Source of the DNA: Marasmius tenuissimus
Lineage: Eukaryota; Basidiomycota; Agaricomycetes; Agaricales; Marasmiaceae
Direction: 5' to 3'
Length of the DNA: 64,000 bases
Assembly (NCBI GenBank): GCA_029532415.1
Contig: JAQOTA010000053.1
Location: 1,054,001-1,118,000 of the forward strand
The translations under genes and the position numbers were made by a program. The notes under the pieces are model-generated. The model saw only the letters and a list, made by a program, of their open reading frames with translations, did not search any database and was not told the DNA's origin. Below, piece by piece: positions 22,789-34,361 of the stretch; position 1 is the stretch's first letter; each line of letters starts with the position of its first letter.

Positions 22789-23746
22789 TCCGCCGACAGT
22801 ATACTGGCTCTGGTATGCAGTTCGAGTACTACTGACCTGTGTATTTCGAAAAACAACCACAACTCTGTCAACCTCGTGCCCTCACCACCGTCGGATCAGA
22901 GAATATGCTGGTTTCGCAGTATGACGACTGATACCCAAATATCTCTATTCGGGCACGGGAGCTGCCGAGCAGACTCATCAATAGCTCCAGCGAGCAATCA
23001 TCGAGTCAGCAAGCCCTTTTCTTTCCTTCTTCCTATTCGCCAACTAGGCCTTGCATTGCCTACTGGCTACGTTCAAGGATACGGGGCCGCGGCTTCGAAC
23101 TACGCTTACTCAGGTGCAAAGTACGTGCTGCGTGGTCATCGAGTATTGCCTCGAAGCTCAAGCCTGAGTCGCAATCGCATCGGATACTGACCGTTCGCGG
23201 TATAGGCCTGTTTGCTCGCACACAGGCTTTATCTATCATAATCTTTACTTTCAATGATCGGTTTGCGACCTGCATATTGAGCGTAGGATACGGAAGGTTT
23301 GGGGGAAGTGGCCAGAAATAGAACCGTTGGCTTCAAATTTGTGAGTTATGTAAATCGGTCGTGCTACGTTCGAATATGATTCATTCACGCCTTCTTAGAT
23401 GCAACCAGACAACTTTAATACAGGCCTTTGCCAGTGCGTCGCTGCTCGTTCACAGGCATAGTGGAGACCTTCGTAGTACTTGCGCGACTCCTGCGGGCTC
23501 TCAGCGTGTCGGTGTGTTTTGCTGCGAGTTTAGCGCTATCAGAATCAATACTTCTTGTACTTATGACCTAATGACTCCCCGAAGAACAGAAGCACGCCCC
23601 TTTCACTGTCGGAGTCCGGCACGGTTAATACTCAAGTATTCAAACGTCAGACATCTTGCTGACTAGTGGATAAGTAGCAATTCCAAAATAGCCTGTTCTA
23701 TACTATGGTACAAGCAAGTCTGCATATCAAGTTGTTATTTGTAAGT
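22789..23746. other. Left subterminal region of the transposon
   Basis: No gene seen; about 960 bases between the inverted repeat and the end of the transposase gene. Confidence 0.5.
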
Positions 23747-25387
23747 CTACTGATCGCCATTCTCAAGCCTCATGCGGACTCTGATCGCATTCTCCATCTG
23801 ACGAAATACAGTCCACGCATTATGAGCGTCGACCTCCGGAGCACCAATCTCGTTGTAGATATGAAACGCCCAATCATTGAACTCAGGTGTAACAAAGTCC
23901 AATGCTTCAGCTCGAGTGTTGGGAAGGCTCTCGCGTAGCGCCTGGGTAGCACCGTTGGGAATCGGTATCGAGAAACGCTCTCCTTGGTGTGCATATGGGT
24001 CTTCAAAAAGAAGCATTGGGGCAACGCCGGAGGGCATCTGCTTCTCTTTTTGGTACCGAATGACATGGTTGTTCCAATAATCAGCGAACCTGTTGAGTGC
24101 ATTCTGAACGATCGGTGGCCATAACCAATTGAACAGATTTCTGGGGATAGGATCAGTACGCCTCAGTATAGGAGATCAAATAAAGGAACGTACACGTGGA
24201 CATTATCATGGGGATGGTAGAATCCTGCATCGCGTCCATAGGTGATGAGGGAATAGAGATTCATGCCTTCGTGCTCCTGCAACCAATGCCACAGACTTTC
24301 AATTGGTGTGTTGTGAACACTCTTGATTTGTGCACAGGCGGGAAACTTCTCTTGGTCGATGTCCGGGGCGTACTGAGCTCTACATCCATAGCTCAGATTT
24401 CGGTGACATATGGTAGGTGCACAAACAACGAGGAGAAAGACGTACTTGAGGTCTTTTTGGAACTGTATCATGTTCCCCGTCTCTTTTCCACAGTCAATAA
24501 CGAGCTTTTGCGCGATTGCTGTACCAACACGTCAGAAATGAAAAGTATAGATGAGGGCAAACTTGCTCACCACCGAATTCTTCAATGAAGTCGAGGTATA
24601 GGTGCCCAATACAAGACGCATGGCGATCATCTGGAATGACGAGCAAGAGAAGGATAGCACCGCTCCATTGATCACGAAACCCATAGATGGCGAGGGAAAC
24701 GGTTCCCATTCGTAGCGCCGCTGCACTGAGTTTCTCGTGGCCGTCAAGATGTATCTCCTGCCATGTGCCGACAGCAGTCAAGACACCTCGGGGGATGGGG
24801 TTCTTACGGCCAGGGTAGCGATGGCTAGCACCTTCAGGGTCCGCTCTTCGCATCACATAGCGTATGACACTCCTGAATAGATGATCGCATTAGGACGGTA
24901 TAAAGATCAAACTGCCATGTGTGTACCTTGGAACATGAACACCCTTCAATGCCAGTACTGTTTTCACGGTTGTTGGCCCACGTCGGCGGTTCACATCATC
25001 TGTCATCTCATTGAGGATCTTCTGTTGAGCCTCTTCAAATGGTGCCTTGCGGTTGCGAGTGTTGGGAACATCAAACTGAGCATTCAGCTGTTTCAACTTG
25101 CTCTTGCTGAAGGGAAAAATGAGCTAATAGGTCCATAACTGAAGTAAATAAACCGAAGGTGTACCCAATCGTGTATCCGTGATCCTTCGCCAGATGGTTC
25201 AGTTTTTGATCAATTGTGAGTTGCCGCCGAGCATAGTCAATCAACGAAGCCTTCAGCACATCATCCGGAGGACCTGCCAGACTGGTGAGCATGAAATATC
25301 CAACAGTGCAGAAGACATACATGTCCCATTATTGTACCCGTTTTTACCGGATGGATTGCTTCCCTTGCCCGATCTTGTAGGGGGCAT
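23747..25387 (-). CDS. DDE transposase with integrase core (rve-like) domain
   Basis: Exons read, 5' to 3': a first exon near 25387-25300 (ATG CCC CCT, border uncertain), about 25280-25165, 25106-24927, 24872-24571, 24518-24446, 24379-24194, 24140-23747. From the third exon on, all phases agree and no stop interrupts. An N-terminal helical region (LTIDQKLNHLAKDHGYTIG, then KLKQLNAQFDV) looks like a helix-turn-helix DNA-binding part. The catalytic core follows: first Asp in WQEIHLDGHEKL, second in KLVIDCGKETG, and Glu in VHNTPIESLW, about 66 and 42 residues apart. It cuts and joins the element's ends. Fungi carry many such integrase-core proteins; here one lies inside matching inverted repeats, which shows its job. 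Confidence 0.85.
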
Positions 25388-25972
25388 GTTGAGGTCAGGA
25401 CAGAACGTAGGATCTGGACGCCTTGCATTGAGACTTTATACCACGGCAATGAGTGCTGCTGCTATTGTACCTGGATTTGGCAAGGAGCTTCACCCATGAC
25501 TCGACACAGGTCAACTATCGCGGACAAGAGCAGGTTAAATTTTCACGTGACATTCTCTCGCTTTGACTCGGCCTTCTCACTCGAATCCAAATCTTCATTC
25601 CGCTCAATCAGTTTCATGCTCACCTGATCACAAAAATCAAGATCTTTTACACGCTCTATCTATACAGAAGGCTTCAGACTGTAAGTGAGCTCGCCGAGAC
25701 TGCTAAAGGATACTCACCGGTGAGTCGTGACTGCGGCCACCAGATGCTTTGACTTGACTCAGTTCTGCCACAATCCACCACCTGCTTGGACACCCACATT
25801 GGGCCTTCAAGCTTCGAAACCCATTTAGGAGCGCAAGATGGCCAAAAATATCCATTGTCTACAAGTGCCACAATGTGAAATATGCCAGTATAAAAGCAAA
25901 ACGACGGCCATGCTATAATCACCAATTCCACTCTCAGTGCCCACTTGCTCTCAACTCTGCATCTCATACAGC
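25388..25972. promoter_or_regulatory. Divergent promoter between transposase and alpha-kinase
   Basis: 585 bases separate the two start codons. The palindromic octamer TCACGTGA lies at 25543-25550. No gene seen. Confidence 0.5.
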
Positions 25973-28364
25973 ATGTCCCTCGGACCCACATACTGCAACA
26001 TTGAAATACAGGCTTTCATTCTCGGTGAGGGCTGCCATCAACAATTTCCATATAAATCAGTTCCGGGCAAATGCCAGAGATGTCAACACTTGGTGGGTAA
26101 AACCGAAGCACAACAGGCGGAGATTCGAGTGAGTTTATGGTTGGATTCAGTGACCTGTATAATATCTCAAGTTGCCGCAACTTCACAGGCTGTACCCCAA
26201 TGCACGGGCTGCGGAATCATAGCAAAGAACCTACCCTATCCTGGCCCGCCGCCGCTCTGTGGTCCATGCTATGATAGAGGTATGTGCTCATCTAGCTTAT
26301 TTCATTTGCTGAGCTCAACAAATGAGTAGACAACGGGATCGCGCCCACAGGCACGAACAGTACATTGGGGAACGCGACTGCAATCCGATTCAAGAAGACT
26401 GGCTTACAGGCCCCGGCAGCTAGTACCTCCCTTGCTGCCATTCCCGTTACGCCAACTGTTCCCCTTTCAACAGCTGCAATGGAGAATGCGCGCCACCAAG
26501 GGAGAGAATCGGACTGGATTCACATTGACATTGGCTTCGCAATCAATGGCACAAAGGATACTGCAATCGGATTTATCCGGAGGAGGGTATCCTCGACCGA
26601 GTTCATGGAAGGTACGTCACTCACATTCTGGAAGTCTAATCAACCGTCTCTGACCTCCTGATTGGTGACTACTGTGCACAGAATTAATGACAGAGTTGCT
26701 CAATCACTTCAACTTGGCCCGAAAACCGGTGAAGCCTTTCACGCGACGTGAGGTCTGGTTTCGAGGAAGGGGTAATGTAATCCTCGACCTCAGCAACGAT
26801 GACACCAAGTATCCGCTAGGTGAATTTGATCCAGAAATCACCGTTGGCGAACTCCACACGCTCCTCAAAAGATCTAGTCAAGCGGACACATTCTGCTCCG
26901 GATGGAAAGGTGCACCGAAGCTTGGTCCAAACGCGAAGTTCATCGTAGCTGAATTCCATATCGAACGAGTGACGGTGAGCCCATGTACTGGATAATAGTT
27001 TTGCCTCTGATATATCTCTTGTTGCAGCCAAAGGGAGGAAAACGAAAGGCTACGGAGTCTCTGGCGACGTCGCAAATGAGCAAGCGACTACGCCAAATCG
27101 AAGGTGAGTTCATACATGTTTATCACAACAGTGATGAGCGCTGACTCATGTGACCTAACTCCCAATTTTAAGTGGCATCGCAATTCTCAAAATCAAGCTA
27201 CTATTGCCCGGCACCCAGCACAAAACTTTCCAGAGACTGCAAGACGATCATCCAGATTACCTCGGCCCCGAAAATTCACGAAGAGTCTGGAGAAATCATC
27301 TACGGCTGGCAAGAAGAGACGGTTACAGCATCCATCGAAAAGCAACTGAAAAACTCAGGCCGGATGAAAAAGGTGTTCCTGGTATGTTCTCCCTTCAATT
27401 CTACGTTTGCAATATCTAGGCTGAATACAACTCAAATGCCACTTCCTAGACGCACATCCAAAGTCCTGGCCCCGCTGGACTGGACCCCATGCTACACAAG
27501 CCCCTGGCCTTCAAATGTTTCTATGCGATCGACCAGGAACACTCGCAGGTTACCATTGACGACAACGCGCAGGCATTAGTCTTTGAATACGAGCGGGCCA
27601 TTCGGGGTAGATTGGCACTAGATGAATTCATGAGAGTGGGAAAGGAGAAAAGTATTCACATGGACTATAGTACGTGCAAGCGGAGTGCTACCTGGATTTT
27701 CGACTCACATGCTTCCCAGACATTGTATTCACGGACTGTTACCTTGCAAGAGAAGTTCTCGACGACACTGACACAAAACCATCCGTCGCCTCTGGTTGCT
27801 CCCGGGAGTTGGCCGACGCAAGCGAGCACTCGATCACATGGTTGTGCGAGCCCTGGCACACAGGAGCACCGGAACGCTTCTCTGGCACAACACATTTCAA
27901 GCCCATGCGGGACGAAGATTTGCTTCACGACACCATCCATGCCTTCACCCATTACGCATACCATTGGTCCAAGAAAGATCTGGTTTTCGCCGATATTCAA
28001 GGTGAGGCTTTGACATCGACTGGCAGAACCATGATGACTGACGCGAAAAACTCTCGATTCCAAAGGTAGTTACGGAAAACTACCGGACGGTCGTTCTGGT
28101 ACCATCTTGTACGACGTTATGACACACTCAACAGACGGGTATGTGACAGTACTTAACTCATTTTACCGTAATTAACATCTCTTATCTTTCACTAGTACCA
28201 CCGGTGTTGGTGATTTTGGACGGATCGGACACCAAAAATTCCAACTCCAACACAACTGCGGTCGTATCTGCAAGGAGATAGGCATCGAAGAGGACCTCTC
28301 ATTTGGCCTGGACGGAGGTGATGCAACTCGCGATGGAGATAGTGAGAGTGATGAAGATGAATAG
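25973..28364 (+). CDS. Alpha-type protein kinase with N-terminal CxxC zinc-binding region
   Basis: Ten exons: 25973-26128, 26189-26279, 26351-26611, 26682-26974, 27028-27103, 27173-27381, 27450-27669, 27720-28001, 28066-28138, 28196-28364; all phases agree, 609 aa. The N-terminus has three CxxC pairs (CQRC, CTGC, CGPC), probably zinc-binding. The C-terminal half is an alpha-kinase domain (eEF2-kinase family, atypical Ser/Thr kinases). Motifs are ITWLCEPW, ERFSGTTHF, AFTHYAYHWSKKDLVFADIQG with the metal-binding Asp, ILYDVMTHST, GVGDFGRIGHQKF and the zinc-coordinating HNCGRIC. The tail is acidic (SDEDE). All landmark motifs are intact, so it should be active. It sits inside the transposon as cargo; substrate unknown. 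Confidence 0.9.
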
Positions 28365-28923
28365 GCACTGTCCAGATCGCCAGGTCTAGTATGCGGACTT
28401 GAAAGTTTTGTATCTATCTCACTGTATATAAAGTATGTTTGCTGTATTTGAAAGGGTTCCGGTTAATGCTCATTAGTCCGACAGAGACACAACTGTCCAT
28501 AGTAGCTGTTGCGCGCCAACTTGTGCCAAGTTGATATGGCGTTATCTGATGAATGTCATCAGCCTGAGGATACTCCCTACTGAGAACTTCCGTCCGAGCA
28601 AAAGTACGATGCTCATCCCTATCAAACGTACAGAACATCGGAAGGTGTACTGTAATGACTATGTTTCATTTTCGCGCTATTTGTATGCTAAAGTTGACAG
28701 TCGAATAGCACAAGCGGTCGCGAGGGTACTGCCGTTGGAAAACTCTACACTATTCATACGACTACAACAGCTTCCAAGACGTCAGGCTTGTTCGACAGGT
28801 CAATCTGTTCCATAGAACAATAATGTACAAGTACACAGGATACTGTAGAATAAAGTCTACAAAGTTTACATTCAGAATCGGCAGAATTTGAGACAGTAGT
28901 AAAGTACTTGAACGGGCTACTCC
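28365..28923. other. Convergent 3' flanks inside the transposon
   Basis: No gene seen between the ends of the two alpha-kinase-related genes. Confidence 0.5.
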
Positions 28924-30747
28924 CTAACTCTGCGTCAGGGATGTAAGTCCGAGCGCTTGGCAGACAGCGTTGCAAATGTGGCCGTCTCGAAATCCGCGTA
29001 ACGCACAGTTAGCTTCGGCTTTCCTCAGGCCATCTAAGTCTGAACTACGACATTGTCAGTATCTATATGTGCATTGTACGCAAAAGATGATTGGACTTAC
29101 GAGTATAGAGTAAGGGCAATGACTTCGATAGGAACGAACTCCGAAGCATCACAAGTATCTAGTGTCCAATTGCTGTGAGTTCCGACGGCACCTGACATAG
29201 AAATAGAGTAGGAACCTACAAATGATGTCCTGGATCACCATCTCACCGCCGGAATTCTCAAAGACAAAGTGGCAAAATGCTGGAAGCAACGAACGGACTT
29301 GATCTTCCGTGACCACAGGGTTGGCCAGTGACCAGGTGCTGAATGTTTGGAGGTGTGACAAGGTCGCCGCCAATTGCTTCGAAAATGAGCCAGTGTAGCA
29401 AAGGTACTCGGGGTGTTGCTGTGGATCTTGGTAGTCACGAATTGGATCACAGATAAAGAGTTCCGCAATGTCGAAGTCTAGGCAGGGAAGTCAGTCAAGA
29501 TGAATTACTTGCAGGTAGAGACGGGGAAGAGTTCTGACCGGTAATGCCAACGTTCATCTGTGTGGCGGCTTTCGTGAATGCCTCCAACTGATTACGTGCT
29601 ACGAAGTTGAAAAGGACCTGGCGAGTAATGTCATGATTCGTGCCGATGATGAGCCCTGATTCTATGGCACGTTCGGGCCGCTGTGGCTTCAGCTTCATCT
29701 GAGAGGGAAGTGAGTATAATACTGAGTGATGCTGCGATAGTATCTCACCGACGTGAAGGAATATCCAGCCGGTCCTTCAAATGAGTCATCCTCCTTTGAC
29801 AGGTAGAACCTTGGTTCGAATTGGTTCGGATAGGACACCATCGGTACTTTTCTTAGGTCCTCTCGGGGCGATGAAGAGTTATTGGCCTCTCCGTCAGCCC
29901 CAGGAAGGTCACCGTACAAGTCATCGAAGTGATTGTCATTGATGTCATGTGCCATTGAGGGTGGTAACCATTGCGCGTGTACCTTCTGGACAATAGTGGT
30001 CGATACATCTGCGATGTCAAGTCAGGCGCACAGGAAAAGATGCTGAACAAACTTGGTGCATACCTTGAGAAACGACTGTGAGGTCATCCGGCTCTCCTCG
30101 ACCCTTGGGATCCGGAGTCTCTGTCTCAACCCCGTTCTGCATAATCATGGCTCCATGCGAATAGCCTACATACAGTTTCGTCAACGGTTGCTGCAGCGCA
30201 CTATCCTCATTTTTCCCGACATTGCAGTTGAGGGTAGTTGTGCCGCTCGTGTTCTTGCGATCCTGTTCAGGGATGGCACTGACCACAGCCTTCGAGACCC
30301 CAGTGAAAGAAGTCAGTCGTTCAGAGGTGTTGGGTGGTGTCAATGACAGTTGCTTCAACGTAACATTGTGTGGCCTGAGGAGTCGAGGTATGGGATACGG
30401 ATTGACCATATCTGACATGCATGAAACCGTGAGCCAAAGTCCCATTGAGCATGAGAACAATACGTACGAGCCTTCCTCCATGTTTTTCCACCAACTCTTC
30501 CAGTTGAGAGTGCGCGTTGATCAACGGCTGGCAACACAGTTGGAGGCACGCTGATTACGACTACAAAAAAAAATATAAAATCAGTGAGCGCGGCTCCCAC
30601 AATGACACCAAAGGACATACCCGGAGTCCTATGCCGCCCGAATCGAGTGGGCCGCAGATCAGGAGTAATACGTGAAAGGGGCAGATGAGACTGGCGAACG
30701 ACAGAACTGAGGCTGCCTTCTTGAATATCCGTGGTCTGTTTTGACAT
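28924..30747 (-). CDS. Degenerate alpha-kinase-like protein (probable pseudokinase)
   Basis: Eight exons: 30747-30621, 30560-30468, 30411-30064, 30008-29749, 29698-29539, 29477-29216, 29172-29101, 29044-28924; frames agree throughout, 480 aa. Similarity to alpha-kinases is confined to the C-terminal half. DIAELFICDP is followed by AFCHFVFENSGGEMVIQDIIC, which aligns with AFTHYAYHWSKKDLVFADIQG of the neighbouring kinase. The end (GHICNAVCQALGL) matches the zinc-binding C-x3-C tail. The FSGT loop and the GxGDFG segment are missing, and DIQG has become DIIC, so catalysis is unlikely. The 350-codon upstream half (YVGYSHGAMIM, FEPRFYLSKEDDSFEGPAGYSFTS) has no family I know. An open frame over eight exons argues that it is maintained. 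Confidence 0.72.
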
Positions 30748-33029
30748 AGTACGTCTGGTAGGAAAGGGAACGATAGAACGCGGGCTGTACTTTTGTTTTT
30801 ATACTCGAGTGGCTGGTCTGTTTGTGGCACGATGATAGCTAGTAGCCTGATCAGGTTCAACAGCCGACAATGATGAACAATGGTGTTTTCTAGTGAATTT
30901 GTTCATGAGTCAGAATAGGGGACCCGGAGATAGGAATCGCGTACGTGCCTTGTACGAGACCGCAGCCGAGCTTTGAGCCTCCGACTCAACGTCCAAATCA
31001 GCGTTCATTGTCAGTGTCCGCTACCACAGCCAGTCAACTCAAGATTGTCTGCCACGTGACTGGCGGCATATTGGAGGCGACATTCGAATAGGAATAACCG
31101 GATTCTGTCCTGATTGGCACAGCACGCTATCCAAAGATCTTATAGTTACTACAACAAGAGGTCGAAAGGACAGGAACAAATTAGTAGGCAATTGAAACTA
31201 CAAAAAGAGGAAATGCACCATCGTCAGGAAGGTAGCCAAAAGTTGAGCCAAAGCGCGAATGAATCCGAAGGGATCGAAGCGGAAGTGGACGGGGTAGTCA
31301 AATTCAAGAACGGTGGCCAGTGCTCGGAAACGGGTTGCTAAAGCAGGTTAATGTGCGGGTCTAGGAGAGAGCCCTAACTTCATCCGCCAGGGTCGGGGTC
31401 TCCGCAGGGGCTCTCAAACCGTCAGATCTCCAGGAGGGAAGGGTGCCGATGGGGCATTGCCCTCAGCACCGATGTCAGAAACACACCGAGAGTACTGCAC
31501 TAGGTGGGACAATCGACATGGCTTGTGGTATGTTTTTCATCAATACGGTGCCAATTCTCTGCGAAAGAGGGGACCTAGTTGTGAAGACACAGACTGGATG
31601 ATTGCGTACATTGGTCCACATCAATCAAAAATTCTGCCCTACATCTTCATGCTATGTGAATTTGCGATTTTAAACATTGTCGTTGTCGAGTTATACACGT
31701 GTAAGGACTCCGAGGGGAGGACGAGATGAGAGTGAAGACCGACGAGTTGTTTGATGCACAATAGACCTCCTGAAAAGGAGCAAATGCCGGAGTATGGCGG
31801 TTAAGAAGAGAGAAAGCCAGAGATACTGCGCTGAGCGAAAGGCTTTCTATTTGAGCCGAGTTACGGTCTTGGTCACCGCGTAATCGTCGTCGTCGATGTC
31901 AGTCTCTGTGTGAGTGTAGGCAACCGCGGTTGCAAAATCGTGCGCTGACTAAGCAAGAAACTGATCAATTTCGCCGCGCTAGTCTTGCTCTGACCTGTCT
32001 ACTCATTTCTTTGGGTGTGAATGTGTTCTAAAGTTGTGAGTGAATAAGCCAGAATGATCTACTCAAATAATCTTGCATAAAATTAGATTGGCACCAGAAA
32101 ATGACCCCCCTCTAGGTCATCAGCTTCAAAGTTTTCCACAGTGTCCAATCCCCCCTCCTCAAACTGCTAGGTAATATGCTCAACGGCGAGCACTTAATGA
32201 TCTCTCCGCAATATAGTAGCTCAGTTTAGGTCAAATTTGCCTTTCTGCTTGCCGTAGCTGTCAATAAACCCAGCAGAAGTTCTTCTTGCCCATATACCCT
32301 CTGACGTGTTTACTGTCGGTTCAGCTTCACAAAAGACATGTAGAATTTGCCTCAGAAGGTTACAGATGCTCTTAAAATGCAATTATCGCGTTGAGAGACA
32401 CGTTCTACACGTTCTTGAGCTTGAGATGAGAAGAACTTGGGACGCGTCGCGGTGAAAGCTTTGTTTACCCATGTTTGTATACCAGTTTCTGCCCAAATTT
32501 CGGGAAGGTGTTTGCGGCCCCTCCGGCACCCAGAAAAGCATTGGGATTGGGTCTAAATGAGCCAAAGGCAAACCGTGTCGATTGAAAACCAGGAATTTTG
32601 TATGATTTTATCTGGTTTCAGCCCAAAATGTCTCCAGCTCGTAGCAAGTGGTTTCTGTAGCGGCATAAAGTGCAAAAAAATTTTCGGTTTCAATCGACAG
32701 TATTTGTCGTAGCTCAATTTAAACTATAGTTCTCAGCCAAAGTTAGAGACAAAGGGCTCTCGTTCAAGCTAGCGAAATTTGCAGGCCTCAGCGCGAAAGC
32801 GCGTCGCGTTTTTGGCGGGGCATCCAAATCGGGGCACTCACGCGGCGGAGTTTAAATTGGCAGGGCGTTGCCTACAGTCACTCTGTGGAGACTTGTGGTT
32901 AGGGTCAGACCTTACTGTATATTACGCAGGCAGCTCGAGCCGGTAGTAATCCTATATATTCATAAGGACGAACAAGAGTAGCGGATACTTATCTATTCTG
33001 AGCTTCAAATCTTACACTAGCTGTTATGT
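30748..33029. other. Right subterminal region of the transposon, no clear gene
   Basis: Short open frames at 31114-31341 (glutamine-rich, no ATG) and 31457-31729 have no recognisable family. The stretch is otherwise AT-rich and looks non-coding. Confidence 0.45.
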
Positions 33030-33211
33030 TAGTTCGTGCTTCAAAAACATTTCATGATTTTAACTGAAACCTGGTATTGGAACGACGAGAAGTTAAAACA
33101 CAGCCTCAACATCGAAGGTCAATAGGCCCAATGACGATGAGTGGATGCCACAAAGACGGTCTGGCCAAAGGGCCAAACCCAAAATCAACCGTGGCCCTCC
33201 GGCTTACCGTA
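33030..33211 (-). repeat. Right terminal inverted repeat (182 bp)
   Basis: Exact reverse complement of 22607-22788, ending ...GGCTTACCGTA at the outer edge. Confidence 0.92.
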
Positions 33212-33217
33212 ACTGTG
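33212..33217. repeat. Target site duplication, right copy
   Basis: ACTGTG, the same six bases that precede the left inverted repeat. Confidence 0.85.
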
Positions 33218-34361
33218 GCCCGGGACATTTCAACTTGGCAATCGCAAGCGTCATTCATCCGATTCAAGGGAAACTGATACGCATCGGTGCGTTTACCAAG
33301 GCCCCGTAGAGCGCCGGCTTCCTGGATGAAGCCTGGTGAGTACCAGGTGAATACACGCCAGGTCCATGCAGAGATGCGAGCAAAACATCGAGGAACCCAA
33401 GGCAAGTCCTCATCAAAGATCTCCGTATCATTTCGACGATCATACAAGTGCCGGTGAGAGTTTGCGCATGGGTTGGTATAGGTTGGTATATCGTATCACT
33501 CAACCTGAACATTCAGTGAGCCAAAGAGATAAGTACAACGACTCACAAGGGCCTTGATGGGGATCTGATTGAGCGTCGAGCCTCAGAAAGCGAGGCAATG
33601 AGGCCGCCTTCAGTGTCACTGTCTGCCACTTCTAACATCCAGATTCTGCAGGGATGTCATGATAGCCAGGCCCAAACTTACCAAGGTGGCGGCCGATGGG
33701 CGATGGTCCAGTCTTCCAGGTTCCATCGGAGCTATCAGTCGATCTCCAGAGAGCTGCGTAGCCCAGACACGCTTGAGCTGCACCCTGCATTCCTTTGGGA
33801 GACGTGCTGGTATCAGAGCTCCTCCGAAGTTTCACCTCTGTCATTCACTGTGATCCAAGTTCAGAGAACCCATAGCCATAGCGCAAGTTCTAATCAGGGA
33901 GACAGTGTCCAGGAAGCAGACGGTAATCCATTGGCGAACAGCCAACAGCAAGTGTTGATGATCGAGATAGAAACTATGTTAGAAACTCGAAGGGGAAAGG
34001 TACCTCGGTCGATAGTACTTTGAGCACCATAAGTGGCAGCACCACAGAATGCAAAGGGAATGCGGATTAACGATCGACGAACGAGAGCCTTCGGATATTA
34101 ATCATTGAAAAACAGCCAGACCCACAGAAATTTCTGAAAAAGGGTTGAAATCCCGGACAAGTGACAATGGGCGAAGCTGGTGCTACACGCTTGAACCAGC
34201 TGGTAGTGGGTGGGAGAAAACAGAACGCGACCGGCTACCGCGCGCACGGACCCAGTGTATTCTTGTTGTGCTACCGCCACGATCTCCTCACCTTTTCCAT
34301 CCTCAGCTCGTCTCTTCCACGCACGTCGCACATCTACACACGGGTCTAACGCACTGCCATA
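33218..34361. other. Intergenic right of the transposon; weak minus-strand coding potential
   Basis: Minus-strand stretches between 34120 and 33300 read as hydrophobic, exon-like pieces (IRIPFAFCGAATYGAQ, SISIINTCCWLFANGLPSASW, ATLVSLGLAIM) that might form a membrane protein. I could not settle a continuous model or a family, so no gene is called. Confidence 0.35.

Larger units (their letters stand above)
22607..33211. mobile_element. 10.6-kb DNA transposon with cargo genes, IS3EU-like
   Basis: Bounded by 182-bp inverted repeats that match at every base I compared, and by a 6-bp direct repeat ACTGTG. Inside, in order: a DDE integrase-core transposase (minus), an alpha-kinase (plus), a degenerate alpha-kinase (minus), and 2.3 kb with no clear gene. 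From memory, IS3EU elements are DNA transposons with integrase-like DDE transposases, 6-bp duplications and termini starting TAY; this element fits each point. The identical ends and intact transposase frame suggest a recent insertion. The class name is the less certain part. The element structure is read directly from the sequence. Confidence 0.88.

Noticed and set aside
29813..29831. GGTTCGAATTGG, a possible tRNA T-loop
   Set aside because: Lies inside an exon of the degenerate alpha-kinase gene and has no stem partners.
22607..33211. Interpretation as a simple inversion or a Starship-type element
   Set aside because: The 6-bp direct duplication outside identical inverted ends needs transposition. 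No tyrosine recombinase (DUF3435) captain is visible, and a DDE transposase is.
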